Shown: piece by piece, positions 17,287 through 25,466 of the stretch
How positions within the stretch are numbered: the first letter of the stretch is position 1
How the letters are laid out: every line of letters starts with the position of its first letter
Assembly (NCBI GenBank): GCA_013140695.1
Contig: JABFSI010000068.1
Location: 1-40,301 of the forward strand
Origin: Sideroxydans sp.
Lineage (GTDB): Bacteria; Pseudomonadota; Gammaproteobacteria; Burkholderiales; Gallionellaceae
Direction of reading: 5' to 3'
Length of the DNA stretch: 40,301 bases
Notes under the pieces: model-generated
The model's database searches: none
What the model was told of the DNA's origin: nothing
Seen by the model: the letters and a program-made list of their open reading frames with translations, nothing else
Position numbers and translations under genes: made by a program

Positions 17287-18888
17287 ATGCTAAGACTCAC
17301 TGAAATCAAGCTTCCGCTCGACCACCCACAACACGCCATCCACGATGCGATCATCAAGCGCCTCGGCATCCGCGTGGACGAATTGAAGGGTTTCAGCCTG
17401 TTCCGCCGCGGCTACGATGCACGCAAGCCCTCGGCCATAATGTTCATCTACACGCTGGATGTGGAAGTGGCGAACGAAGCCAAAGTATTACTTCGCTTCA
17501 AGAACGACCTGCATGTGAAGGTCGCCCCAGACACCAGCTACCACCCCGTCGCCCAAGCCCCTAAAGGATTAGCAGAACGCCCCGTCGTCATCGGTACAGG
17601 GCCGTGTGGTCTGTTCGCAGGATTGATACTGGCGCAGATGGGTTTCCGTCCCATCATCTTGGAGCGCGGCAAAGAGGTGCGTGAACGCACCAAGGACACT
17701 TGGGGCTTGTGGCGCAAACATGAGTTGAATCCGGAATCGAACGTGCAGTTCGGTGAAGGCGGTGCGGGTACGTTCTCCGACGGCAAGTTGTACAGCCAAG
17801 TGAAAGACCCCAAGCACTACAGCCGCAAGGTGTTGAAGGAATTCATCCTCGCGGGCGCACCCCCCGAGATCGAATACGTGAGCAAGCCGCACATCGGCAC
17901 TTTCCGCCTGGTAGGCATGGTGGAAGTGATGCGCGCGAAGATCATCGAACTCGGCGGTGAGGTACGTTTCCAAAGTCGCGTGAGCGATATCGAGATCGAC
18001 AATGGACAAGTACGCGGCGTGACCTTGGCGAACGGCGACCACATCGCCACACGCCATGTGGTGCTGGCCGTCGGCCACAGCGCACGCGACACGGTGGAGA
18101 TGTTGCACCAGCGTGGCGTGTACATGGAAGCCAAGCCCTTCTCCATCGGCTTCCGCATCGAACATCCGCAATCGATCATCGACGCGGCACGCTTCGGCAA
18201 GAACGCAGGCAATCCACTGCTCGGCGCAGCGGATTACAAGTTGGTGCATCACGCCAGCAATGGTCGCTCGGTGTACAGCTTCTGCATGTGCCCCGGCGGC
18301 ACGGTGGTCGCCGCCACATCCGAAGAGGGACGCGTCGTCACCAACGGCATGAGCCAATACTCGCGCAACGAACGCAACGCCAACAGCGGCATCGTAGTGG
18401 GTATCACGCCCGCCGATTATCCCGATGGCCCGCTGGCCGGCATCGAGTTCCAACGTCAGTGGGAGAGTCGCGCTTACGTGTTGGGCGGCAGCAACTACAA
18501 CGCACCCGCGCAACTGGTCGGCGATTTCATCGCACAGCGTCCTTCTTCCAAGCTGGGCGAGGTGCTGCCCTCCTACACACCGGGCGTGACACTGGGCGAT
18601 CTCTCTACGGCGTTGCCAGACTATGTGATCGACGCCGTGCGTGAGGCATTGCCCGCGTTCGAGAAGAGCATCAAAGGATTCTCCATGCACGATGCCATCC
18701 TCACCGGCGTGGAGACGCGCACCTCTTCCCCCGTCAGCATCAAACGTGACGAGAGCTATCAGAGCATGAACACCAAGGGTTTATATCCGGCAGGAGAAGG
18801 TGCGGGTTACGCGGGAGGCATCATGTCAGCCGCCATCGACGGCATCGAAGTCGCCGAGGCGGTGGCGTTGAGCATGCTTAACACGTGA
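17287..18888 (+). CDS. FAD-dependent oxidoreductase, COG2509 family
   Basis: A 533-aa flavoprotein. A short N-terminal domain with KGFSLFRRGYDARKP (about residues 32-46) precedes an FAD-binding site, VIGTGPCGLFAGL (about 99-111), and its continuation ILERGKEVRERT near 120. The C-terminal GEGAGYAGGIMSAAIDG is the second FAD motif. This order identifies the COG2509 group of uncharacterised FAD-dependent dehydrogenases, whose substrate is not known. The start MLRLTEIKLPLDHP is the usual start of the family, although the ribosome-binding site is weak. It is probably cytosolic. Its stop overlaps the GTG of the AraC-type regulator by 4 nt, so the two are co-transcribed. Confidence 0.9.
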   Translation: MLRLTEIKLPLDHPQHAIHDAIIKRLGIRVDELKGFSLFRRGYDARKPSAIMFIYTLDVEVANEAKVLLRFKNDLHVKVAPDTSYHPVAQAPKGLAERPVVIGTGPCGLFAGLILAQMGFRPIILERGKEVRERTKDTWGLWRKHELNPESNVQFGEGGAGTFSDGKLYSQVKDPKHYSRKVLKEFILAGAPPEIEYVSKPHIGTFRLVGMVEVMRAKIIELGGEVRFQSRVSDIEIDNGQVRGVTLANGDHIATRHVVLAVGHSARDTVEMLHQRGVYMEAKPFSIGFRIEHPQSIIDAARFGKNAGNPLLGAADYKLVHHASNGRSVYSFCMCPGGTVVAATSEEGRVVTNGMSQYSRNERNANSGIVVGITPADYPDGPLAGIEFQRQWESRAYVLGGSNYNAPAQLVGDFIAQRPSSKLGEVLPSYTPGVTLGDLSTALPDYVIDAVREALPAFEKSIKGFSMHDAILTGVETRTSSPVSIKRDESYQSMNTKGLYPAGEGAGYAGGIMSAAIDGIEVAEAVALSMLNT

Positions 18889-19910
18889 CCTCTCTGGCGC
18901 TACTACTGATCGGATTCTCCCTGTTCAGCGCACTCATCCTCGCGCTGACACACTTCCGTCGCGAGAACTATCAAGACCAAACTCTGGCGATGTTCATGGG
19001 GTTGGTTCTGGTGCTGGCTTTGAGCGGATTGCAGATCGCGCACTTCGCTTGGCTTTACCTCGATCTAGCGTGGGTTGAAACACCGCTCTATCGCATGACA
19101 CTTTTTGCCGTCGCGCCAGCGTTCTACCTGTTCAGTCAACCTTTGCTGCGCCCACAAAACCAGCCGCCGATACGATTAGCGCAGCTGTGGCATGCGCTGC
19201 CTGTAGTGGCTTCACTTGGGCTCCCGGCGGAAAGCTCGCTGCCTTTCGCGTTCATTGTCGGCGCGGGCTATTTGTTATGGCTTGGCCGCAGCCTTTATGC
19301 ACTTAGGAATGAGCGGGCCAATTTCCATCTAGAGCTCTTGTTGTTGGGAGGTGTGTTCCTCATCGCCGCTGTGGTTTCCGTGCTGGGTTTGCTTCAGGCG
19401 ACATTGCCTGAAAAACTGTTTTTCAGCCTGTATGCGATTTCGATAGGCACCGCCTTTCTACTGGTGCAACTCGCGCTGGGGCTGCGTCCGCAACTTTCCG
19501 CCGAAGTTAGCGAAGCCGCACAGGAGTCCTATGCCAGCTCCACGCTCACCCATGTCGATTGCGATGCTGTCCTGTCCGGCCTAAATACCCTGATGCAGAC
19601 TGAACGAGCTTATGAAGATGAGGAATTGAGCTTGCCACGACTGGCCTCCAGATTAGGAATCAGCGCCCACCAATTGTCCGAGTTGATGAACGCCCGTCTA
19701 GGCAAAGGATTTTCTCGCTACTTACGAGAACAGCGGATTGATGCAGCAAAAAGCATGTTATTGAATGAGCCAACCGCATCAGTGCTATCCGTAGGTCTCA
19801 GTATCGGATTCACCTCGCAGTCGAATTTCTATGAAGCCTTCCGCGAGATCGAAGGCATGACACCGGGCCAATACCGCAAACTGAATACCCAAAAAAAATC
19901 TGCCCCGTAA
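18885..19910 (+). CDS. Membrane-anchored AraC-family transcription regulator
   Basis: A 341-aa protein with about six to seven hydrophobic helices in residues 1-200 and an AraC/XylS DNA-binding domain at the C-terminus (about 235-335). The first HTH is LPRLASRLGISAHQLSELMN; the second ends SIGFTSQSNFYEAFREIEG, followed by the family signature MTPGQYR. A GTG start overlaps the flavoprotein stop (GTGA). Regulators with a multi-helix membrane sensor and an AraC output are known, and their signals are mostly unknown. A 132-bp intergenic stretch with an inverted repeat follows, then four tightly overlapping genes, which are its likely target. Confidence 0.9.
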   Translation: MTSLALLLIGFSLFSALILALTHFRRENYQDQTLAMFMGLVLVLALSGLQIAHFAWLYLDLAWVETPLYRMTLFAVAPAFYLFSQPLLRPQNQPPIRLAQLWHALPVVASLGLPAESSLPFAFIVGAGYLLWLGRSLYALRNERANFHLELLLLGGVFLIAAVVSVLGLLQATLPEKLFFSLYAISIGTAFLLVQLALGLRPQLSAEVSEAAQESYASSTLTHVDCDAVLSGLNTLMQTERAYEDEELSLPRLASRLGISAHQLSELMNARLGKGFSRYLREQRIDAAKSMLLNEPTASVLSVGLSIGFTSQSNFYEAFREIEGMTPGQYRKLNTQKKSAP

Positions 19911-19927
19911 CGTTTTTAGGAGACTTC

Positions 19928-19955
19928 TTGTTCCGAAATTATCTTTTCGGAGCAA
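19928..19955. promoter_or_regulatory. Inverted repeat, possible operator before the membrane-protein/SDR operon
   Basis: TTGTTCCGAAA (19928-19938) and TTTCGGAGCAA (19945-19955) form an 11-bp dyad with one T-G wobble and a 6-nt centre. It lies 17 bp after the AraC-type gene and about 90 bp before the next start codon. No T run follows, so it is more likely a protein-binding site or leader hairpin than a terminator. Confidence 0.4.
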
Positions 19956-20042
19956 AACGCTGTTCCTGAAAGATGAAACCGGAAGAAACGCGCCCCCCAA
20001 ATCCCCAAACTGCAGACTCCCTCAACTCAAAAGGAGTCTCAC

Positions 20043-20387
20043 ATGGAAAACTATCTTCTCTTGCTGGTCGAGTCGCTCACCAGCCTCTCCGTCAGCTTCG
20101 CAGTGCTTTACGTGTTATCCCGCCCTCTGATGAATGTCCTGAGCCGAATCTGCCCAGACGAACATGCCGCCGCCTTCTGGCTAAGCTATACAAAAGTCAT
20201 GCTACTGATCGCTCCGCTGTTGCTCGTGCTAACCATGGATCTGCTCGCACATTTCAGCAATCCTTTGGATAGCTGGCGTTTCGCCCTGATCGTGGCCTTA
20301 GGTGGAATATTGGTCGGTTTGTATACAGTCGGAGAACGTCTGGGCAAGTTCGTAACGACTCCTCAAAAAACAGGAGGCGCATCATGA
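20043..20387 (+). CDS. Small integral membrane protein, unknown function
   Basis: A 114-aa protein with three likely membrane helices (about residues 5-30, 48-72 and 78-97) and a short polar tail. A strong AAAAGGAG site lies 6 nt before the ATG. No known domain is recognised. Its stop overlaps the start of the SDR gene (ATGA, 4 nt). It opens a four-gene run (small membrane protein, SDR, DUF2269, DUF4166) that follows a membrane-bound AraC regulator. It may form a membrane complex with the DUF2269 protein, but that is only inference from order and overlap. Confidence 0.8.
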   Translation: MENYLLLLVESLTSLSVSFAVLYVLSRPLMNVLSRICPDEHAAAFWLSYTKVMLLIAPLLLVLTMDLLAHFSNPLDSWRFALIVALGGILVGLYTVGERLGKFVTTPQKTGGAS

Positions 20388-21250
20388 ACATCCTACTCAT
20401 TGGAGCAACCGGTTTCATCGGACGCAACATCGCATCGGCGCTTGCCGCCACCGGTCATCAAGTCACCCCAATGTCGCGCCAGAACGGCATCGATTTTTCC
20501 ACCATGACCAGCCCAGCACACTGGTTGCCGCATCTGAAAGGAATCGACGCGGTCATCAATTGCGTAGGCATCATCGGCGAAACAGCCACCCAACGCTTCG
20601 AGCCTTTGCACACCCTTGCGCCGTCCGCTTTGTTCCGCGCTTGCCACGAAACAGGCGTTCGGCGGGTGTTGCAAATCTCCGCGCTGGGGGCGGATGAAAC
20701 AGCATTCTCGGCTTACCATCTGAGCAAACGTGCCGCCGACAACATCCTGCGCAGCCTCGATCTTGACTGGTTCGTGCTACGGCCTTCTCTGATCTATGGC
20801 AAAGGCGGTAAAAGTGCAGATCTGTTCATGCGCTTGGCGCGCTTACCCTTGCTTACGGTCATCGGTGATGGATCACAAAAATTGCAGCCAGTGCATATCA
20901 GTGATGTGGTCGCTACCGTCCTGCAATGCCTCACCTCGCGAGAGGTCAAAAGAACATTAGACATCCTGGGCACAGAAACCTTCACCTTTACCGAGTGGCT
21001 GCAATGGATGCGTCGGGCGCAGGGGTTGCAACCCGCCCCCGTCATGCGCATCCCCTTTTGGTTGGCGATGCTTACGGCCAGATTGGCAAGCCCGCTCAGT
21101 CCTATGCTGCGACCGGAGAATCTGCGCATGTTGCAGATCGGATATTGGGCGGATGTGAAGCCGCTGGTGGATTTTTTGGGACGCAAACCACTTCCTGTCG
21201 AACCTCATTTGTTCTTTTCTAACGTTGATACGATCAGGAGGGCATCATGA
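20384..21250 (+). CDS. Atypical SDR / NAD(P)-binding epimerase-like protein
   Basis: A 288-aa protein with an N-terminal Rossmann motif, LIGATGFIGRNIA (residues 5-17), of the extended/atypical SDR kind (GATGFIG rather than TGxxxGIG). YHLSKRAAD near residue 111 keeps the YxxxK pair. The C-terminal part (PVHISDVVATVLQCL) is like NDUFA9/complex-I-like SDRs. These usually bind NAD(P)(H) and are often assigned to quinone, sugar or lipid metabolism; nothing here fixes the substrate. It overlaps both neighbours by 4 nt, indicating an operon with translational coupling. Confidence 0.9.
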   Translation: MNILLIGATGFIGRNIASALAATGHQVTPMSRQNGIDFSTMTSPAHWLPHLKGIDAVINCVGIIGETATQRFEPLHTLAPSALFRACHETGVRRVLQISALGADETAFSAYHLSKRAADNILRSLDLDWFVLRPSLIYGKGGKSADLFMRLARLPLLTVIGDGSQKLQPVHISDVVATVLQCLTSREVKRTLDILGTETFTFTEWLQWMRRAQGLQPAPVMRIPFWLAMLTARLASPLSPMLRPENLRMLQIGYWADVKPLVDFLGRKPLPVEPHLFFSNVDTIRRAS

Positions 21251-21726
21251 CCTACCTCACGTTCAAGACATTGCATATCCTCAGTATGGTTCTGTTGTTT
21301 GGCACGGGTTTAGGCAGTGCGTTTTATAAATGGATGGCTGACCGAAGTGGCAATGTCGCTCACATTGCTAACACCAACCGCCAAGTCGTATTGGCTGACT
21401 GGATATTCACCACGCCAACGGTGATCTTCCAACCTATCAGCGGCTTGTGGTTGACGTATCAGCTAGGTCTGTCATTGACGACCCCTTGGATAGCGGCCAG
21501 CCTCTTCCTGTTCTTCCTGGCGGGAGCTTGCTGGTTACCAGTGGTCTGGCTGCAGATTCGCATGAAGAATATTTCCGCCATCGCGGTCGCAGAGTCCACA
21601 CCGTTGCCAGAAATCTATTGGAGAATGTTGCGGTGGTGGTTCTGGCTAGGCGTACCCGCGTTCACTTCAATGGTGCTTGTTGTGGCATTGATGGTCTTTA
21701 AACATATTCCAGGAGTCGAATCATGA
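21247..21726 (+). CDS. DUF2269-family integral membrane protein
   Basis: A 159-aa protein with four hydrophobic helices. The first, TFKTLHILSMVLLFGTGLGSAFY (residues 5-27), and the following block with FTTPTVIFQPISGLWLTY are hallmarks of DUF2269 (PF10027), a predicted inner-membrane family of unknown role. His10 at the head of helix 1 and polar residues in the loops are conserved features I recall for the family. Its start overlaps the SDR stop by 4 nt, and its stop overlaps the DUF4166 gene by 4 nt. DUF2269 genes are often next to SDR and DUF4166 genes, which suggests one pathway; the reaction is unknown. Confidence 0.88.
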   Translation: MTYLTFKTLHILSMVLLFGTGLGSAFYKWMADRSGNVAHIANTNRQVVLADWIFTTPTVIFQPISGLWLTYQLGLSLTTPWIAASLFLFFLAGACWLPVVWLQIRMKNISAIAVAESTPLPEIYWRMLRWWFWLGVPAFTSMVLVVALMVFKHIPGVES

Positions 21727-22298
21727 ACAGTTTGATGCAAAACGCCTTAGGCGCAGATTGGGACAAACTGCCCCCCGCTCTGCAAGCGCACTATCGTTTC
21801 GGCAAAACGATAGACAACGGACACATGGACATCGAATATCCCCGCTTCATGCAGCCTTACCTGAGTATTCTCCACCTCATGGGGGCCTTGATTGATCGCG
21901 GCGGACACCAGATCCCCACCATCGTGGAAAAGAGTGTGGTCGGTGATCGCCAATATTGGCGCAGGACAATCACCTACCCAGACGGGAAGGTGGTTCATTT
22001 CAATAGTTTCTGGATAGCAGCGAACAGCAACCAGATGATCGAGTTCGTCAATCCAGTTTTGGGTTTGCAGATGGCCGTTCATGTTGAGGAAGGTAAGCTG
22101 CATTACCGTGGTGTTCGCTTCGTAGCGAAGCTGGGCCGATGGTTGCTGCCGATTCCCGAATGGCTGGTCCTCGGTCATACCACCATCACCGAATGCGCCA
22201 TCGACACAACTCACTTCGCGATGGACTTCCGTCTCACCCACCCGTTGTTCGGCCAAGTATTTCGCTATTCAGGCGTATTCGAAGCCAAGACAGCTTGA
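21723..22298 (+). CDS. DUF4166-domain protein
   Basis: A 191-aa soluble protein that fits DUF4166 (PF13761). It begins LMQNALGADWDKLPPALQAHY, typical of the family, and has VGDRQYWRRTITYPDGKVVHF in the middle and HPLFGQVFRYSGVF at the end. DUF4166 is predicted to be a lipocalin- or START-like beta-rich fold and is sometimes fused to SDR domains. It is the last gene of the AraC-associated run. The SDR/DUF4166 co-occurrence suggests the pair acts on one hydrophobic compound, but no substrate can be read from the sequence. Confidence 0.87.
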   Translation: MNSLMQNALGADWDKLPPALQAHYRFGKTIDNGHMDIEYPRFMQPYLSILHLMGALIDRGGHQIPTIVEKSVVGDRQYWRRTITYPDGKVVHFNSFWIAANSNQMIEFVNPVLGLQMAVHVEEGKLHYRGVRFVAKLGRWLLPIPEWLVLGHTTITECAIDTTHFAMDFRLTHPLFGQVFRYSGVFEAKTA

Positions 22299-22322
22299 TC
22301 CAGCCATCCTCATGCTGTGATG

Positions 22323-22355
22323 ATTGATACGGGAAATGATGATCCCCGTATCAAT
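22323..22355. terminator. Hairpin between convergent DUF4166 and hslO genes
   Basis: ATTGATACGGG (22323-22333) pairs perfectly with CCCGTATCAAT (22345-22355), an 11-bp stem with an 11-nt loop. It lies exactly between two convergent genes and overlaps the hslO stop codon. It lacks a clear T run on both sides, so it is a likely but not ideal bidirectional terminator. Confidence 0.5.
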
Positions 22356-23232
22356 GCCGAGTATCGCTAGGCTGTATCACGGCTAAGTCGCTGAACACCG
22401 CTTCGGCATCGACCGAGTCGAACACATAACGTTCGTTGCAGAATTCGCAGTGCACTTCGATCTCGCCACGCTCAGCGAGGATAGAGCCGACCTCTTCCCT
22501 GCCCAGCATCTGCAACATGCGGCCTACGTTCTCGCGTGAACACGCACACTGGAACACGATGGTCTGGGCTTCGAACAAGCGGATGTCTTCTTCGTGATAG
22601 AGGCGATGGATCAGCTCATCGGCGGGCAGTTGTAGAAGCTCATCTGGTTTGAGCGTATCGGCCAACTGCCCCGCCCTACCCCACGCATCAGCATCGTGCG
22701 ATTCATCTTTTTCGGGCAGTTTTTGCAACAACATCCCCGCTGCCACTTTGTCATCCGCTGCCAGCCACAACCGCGTCTCCAATTGCTCGGAGCGAGTCAT
22801 GTAGTTCTGCAGTATCTCGGCGATGGTATCGCCTTCGAGGGCGACGATGCCTTGGTAGGCTTGGTTGCCGTCTTTCGGATCGAGGGTGATGACAAAACGG
22901 CCATCCCCCACTAGGTCTTGCAATGTGCCTTGCGCCAAGTCACCTTCCCATTTGGCTGTGGCACGCAATGCCAAGTCACCGGTACATTCGACGACCAACA
23001 ATTTCACCGCGCCTTTGCCATGGATCTGCAACACCATGGAGCCTTGTAGTTTGAGCGTGGCCGAAAGCAACACAGCGGCGGCACACAACTCGCCCATCAG
23101 GTTCTTCAGCACAGGCGGATAGTCGTGACGCTCGATGACGGATCGCCAAACGCTGTCGAGATGCACGATCTCGCCGCGTATCGGCAGGTGTTCGAATAGG
23201 AAGCGATGCAGAGTATCAGTTGGATTTTTCAT
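22351..23232 (-). CDS. hslO: Redox-regulated chaperone Hsp33
   Basis: A 293-aa protein of normal Hsp33 length (about 290). It begins with DTLHRFLFEHLPIRGEIVHLD (typical N-terminus) and has the C-terminal redox switch: four zinc-binding cysteines arranged CxC (CACSRENV) and CxxC (HCEFCNERY) about 27 residues apart. In the cytoplasm, oxidation releases zinc and switches on holdase activity that protects proteins under hypochlorous acid or heat-plus-oxidant stress. The frame is open to 23259, but those codons start with ATT, so the ATG at 23232 is chosen although its ribosome-binding site is weak. It is convergent with the DUF4166 gene and 30 bp downstream of the M48 peptidase. Confidence 0.96.
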   Translation of the reverse strand: MKNPTDTLHRFLFEHLPIRGEIVHLDSVWRSVIERHDYPPVLKNLMGELCAAAVLLSATLKLQGSMVLQIHGKGAVKLLVVECTGDLALRATAKWEGDLAQGTLQDLVGDGRFVITLDPKDGNQAYQGIVALEGDTIAEILQNYMTRSEQLETRLWLAADDKVAAGMLLQKLPEKDESHDADAWGRAGQLADTLKPDELLQLPADELIHRLYHEEDIRLFEAQTIVFQCACSRENVGRMLQMLGREEVGSILAERGEIEVHCEFCNERYVFDSVDAEAVFSDLAVIQPSDTRH

Positions 23233-23262
23233 AGGCCGCGATGATACCACGCAGCCCAATAA

Positions 23263-24282
23263 CTACCGACGTTCAGGGCACATCTGCTGGATGCGTTCTG
23301 CTGTCGCCGGATGGCTGGAGAGGTAATCCATCACAACATCATCCGCATTGCGTGTGGTCGCTGGGGACGCTTGATGCGCAGCCTCTAGTTTTTCTAACAT
23401 CGTGCCCAACAAGCAAGACGATAGATGATTCGCACGCAAGGTTTGTTTCGCTATCTCGTCTGCTTCAGCCTCCATCTCGCGCGAGTATTGCGCCTGCATG
23501 ACGACGGAAGGTACGGTCGCTAATAAGCTGCTGACATCGCCCATATACCACGTCATCAACAATCCCACCGCCGAGCTTTGCAACACCATACGCGCGGCGT
23601 GACGTTGCTCCACGTGCGCGCGTTCATGTGCCAACACCGCCACAATCTCGTCATCGTTTTGCGTTAATGCGACTAATTCATCGAGCAACACAATTGTGCC
23701 GTCAGGCAATGCAAATGCGTTCGCACCCATCTTGGGCGCGCTGCGAAACTCAATGCGATACGGCATCTGTGCGGCAGTGAGGGGCGTGAGTTGCGCGAAA
23801 GCCCGCGCCAACGTTTGCTGACGTGTTGCGTCTAACTGGCTGGGTTGCAGCATCACGCGATCCAAAGTGGATAACGTAGAGCTGCCCATTTTCTGCAACA
23901 CGATGGAGGGCAAGCGCTGGGCCATCACTTGCGCGCTCCATGGCAACAGGTAGACATAAGAAAAAATCAGCACGGCCACAAATGCCACCGAGGCGATTCC
24001 TGCCCAGGCAAAACTGTGTTGCATAGCATCTAGCCAAGAACGCTGCGTTTGAGTGTGCACAAGGAGCGCATCTAATGCGGCGAGGTCGGTCACTTCGCAA
24101 TGTCCACCCGCCGAAAAAGTAAGGCGGCGCGGCGTATTACCGAGACGTTCGGAAATGTTCACTTGTGATAACGGCCACCGCAACTCAAATTCCGCGCCGC
24201 ACAGCACCCACACGTCATCTACTAATGTGATGTCCACTGCTTGCGCAGCAGCGGATTGCCCGTCGTAGTAATGCCCTTGCAT
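23263..24282 (-). CDS. M48-family zinc metallopeptidase, membrane-anchored
   Basis: A 339-aa protein with an N-terminal domain (residues 1-75, DVWVLCGAEFELRWPL) of the type that precedes bacterial M48C peptidases. One transmembrane helix (about 91-113) follows, then a peptidase domain with the zinc site HERAH (219-223) and third-ligand region EAEAD (271-275). The active site probably faces the periplasm. It is 5 bp downstream of the DUF898/YjgN gene, so the two are co-transcribed. This pairing recurs in proteobacteria as far as I recall and suggests a membrane protein/protease partnership in envelope quality control. The substrate is unknown. Confidence 0.9.
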   Translation of the reverse strand: MQGHYYDGQSAAAQAVDITLVDDVWVLCGAEFELRWPLSQVNISERLGNTPRRLTFSAGGHCEVTDLAALDALLVHTQTQRSWLDAMQHSFAWAGIASVAFVAVLIFSYVYLLPWSAQVMAQRLPSIVLQKMGSSTLSTLDRVMLQPSQLDATRQQTLARAFAQLTPLTAAQMPYRIEFRSAPKMGANAFALPDGTIVLLDELVALTQNDDEIVAVLAHERAHVEQRHAARMVLQSSAVGLLMTWYMGDVSSLLATVPSVVMQAQYSREMEAEADEIAKQTLRANHLSSCLLGTMLEKLEAAHQASPATTRNADDVVMDYLSSHPATAERIQQMCPERR

Positions 24283-24287
24283 ATCGC

Positions 24288-25274
24288 TTACAACGAGATG
24301 TCGAGGTCGAACATTTCAGCCGTTTCTTCTCCCAAGGCGTTGGTCAATTGCGCTTGCCCTGCAACGAATGTCGCTACATCGCCCGCCGCCAACAGCCCCA
24401 TATTCTCCAGTTTGTAACGCATCATACGAATCTGTGCGAAAGGAATGAACAAGCCCAAGGTGAAAATAATACCGAGCAGATTGGTGAAGCTAATCCACAC
24501 ATAGGGCTTGATTTGCAAGCGGCTATAGAAAGTGTGTTCGCCCAAGCCGGTTGAGTTCCAAATGAGATTGGGGAGGCTTACCGCAAAATAGCCTGCAATG
24601 AAAATGAAGGCGATCGGCAATAAAATAAACATTAAGTGCCAGCCGAGTGCCGCAAAAATCCCCACCAACAACCCAATCCCAAACAGCATGCCGAGCAAGC
24701 GTAGATAGATGCCGTAAAAACTTTTTACCGAGGCATCGAAACTAAAAAAAGTATCGCCAAACTCGCTGTTGCCATGCTGAAACTGCTTGATGCGCTGATG
24801 GGTGAAAGGTGCCAAGGTGTACAAACTCAACACCGTCAAAATAGGAAACAGCAAGAACACGGTGTACGCCGCCGCATCACTCCCCGCAAAAGAAAAACGC
24901 AAACCACGATAGCTGCTGTTGTGCAATTTGAAACGCAGTGAACGCACAATCATCCACGGCATAATCGCTGCAATAAGCAGAAAAATAATGATCGCCAGTA
25001 GAGGGCTAAACACACCCGCGAGGTAATAAATCGCCAATAATCCAAAGGCAATAAGACGGCCTTTTAGAATAGCTATCGGCAAGCCGTGATATTCAAAATG
25101 TGCGCCCGCGAGTTGCGTGTTGCGATAAAAATACTGCGTACGCCGCACCTTTGCCCACGCGCTGTAGATGCCCAGCGTCACCACCGAAAGCAGCAAATTA
25201 ACAATCCAGATTTTGAAGTACTCGCGCCCCGTACCCGTAAAAACGAAAGCGTGTTCTTGTTGTTGCGATTGCAT
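24288..25274 (-). CDS. DUF898/YjgN-family inner-membrane protein
   Basis: A 328-aa multi-pass membrane protein. The N-terminal block FTGTGREYFKIWIVNLLLS, followed by TLGIYSAWAKVRRTQYFYRN (about residues 13-60), is diagnostic of DUF898 (E. coli YjgN). Six or more hydrophobic helices follow, and the motif recurs as TLGLFIPFAQIRMMRYKLEN near the C-terminus, a repeat of the first block that indicates an internal duplication. A GAGGAG site precedes the ATG. Function is unknown; the coupled M48 peptidase gene points to a role in the cell envelope. Confidence 0.92.
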   Translation of the reverse strand: MQSQQQEHAFVFTGTGREYFKIWIVNLLLSVVTLGIYSAWAKVRRTQYFYRNTQLAGAHFEYHGLPIAILKGRLIAFGLLAIYYLAGVFSPLLAIIIFLLIAAIMPWMIVRSLRFKLHNSSYRGLRFSFAGSDAAAYTVFLLFPILTVLSLYTLAPFTHQRIKQFQHGNSEFGDTFFSFDASVKSFYGIYLRLLGMLFGIGLLVGIFAALGWHLMFILLPIAFIFIAGYFAVSLPNLIWNSTGLGEHTFYSRLQIKPYVWISFTNLLGIIFTLGLFIPFAQIRMMRYKLENMGLLAAGDVATFVAGQAQLTNALGEETAEMFDLDISL

Positions 25275-25410
25275 AGAGTTCTCCTCTTAAACACAGAATA
25301 AGTGTCGTGCGACATTCAGCCCACAACTCCCCGCCAAACGGGACGCGGGCACTATAACTGCCACTTCCCGCAAAAACCACCTGCCGTTCAGCCTTTTCGC
25401 CTCAACGGTC

Positions 25411-25446
25411 AAATAGAAAAGGCAGCCGAAGCTGCCTTTTCTATTT
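25411..25446 (-). terminator. Strong rho-independent terminator of the cytochrome operon
   Basis: AAATAGAAAAGGCAGC (25411-25426) and GCTGCCTTTTCTATTT (25431-25446) form a perfect 16-bp stem with a 4-nt loop. Read on the minus strand, the loop is C(UUCG)G, an extra-stable tetraloop, and the stem contains A/U-rich flanks with a T run. It lies 21 bp after the stop of the diheme cytochrome gene and so ends the b561-unknown-SHP-DHC operon. By symmetry it may work on the plus strand as well. Confidence 0.92.
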
Positions 25447-25466
25447 TCTATTGAAGCACCTAAAGT

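Noticed and set aside
17286-17288. GCATGC that gives overlapping start codons on both strands for the flavoprotein and the small gene
   Set aside because: The small gene has a far better start at 17219 with GGAGG; the shared ATG is probably chance.
17569-18690. Long antisense open frame (373 aa) opposite the COG2509 flavoprotein
   Set aside because: Its composition is a reverse-frame shadow of a well-supported gene, rich in His/Ala/Arg with no recognisable domain, and it has no ribosome-binding site. The same applies to other long antisense frames at 6240-6854, 10221-10952, 11728-12387 and 34814-35533.
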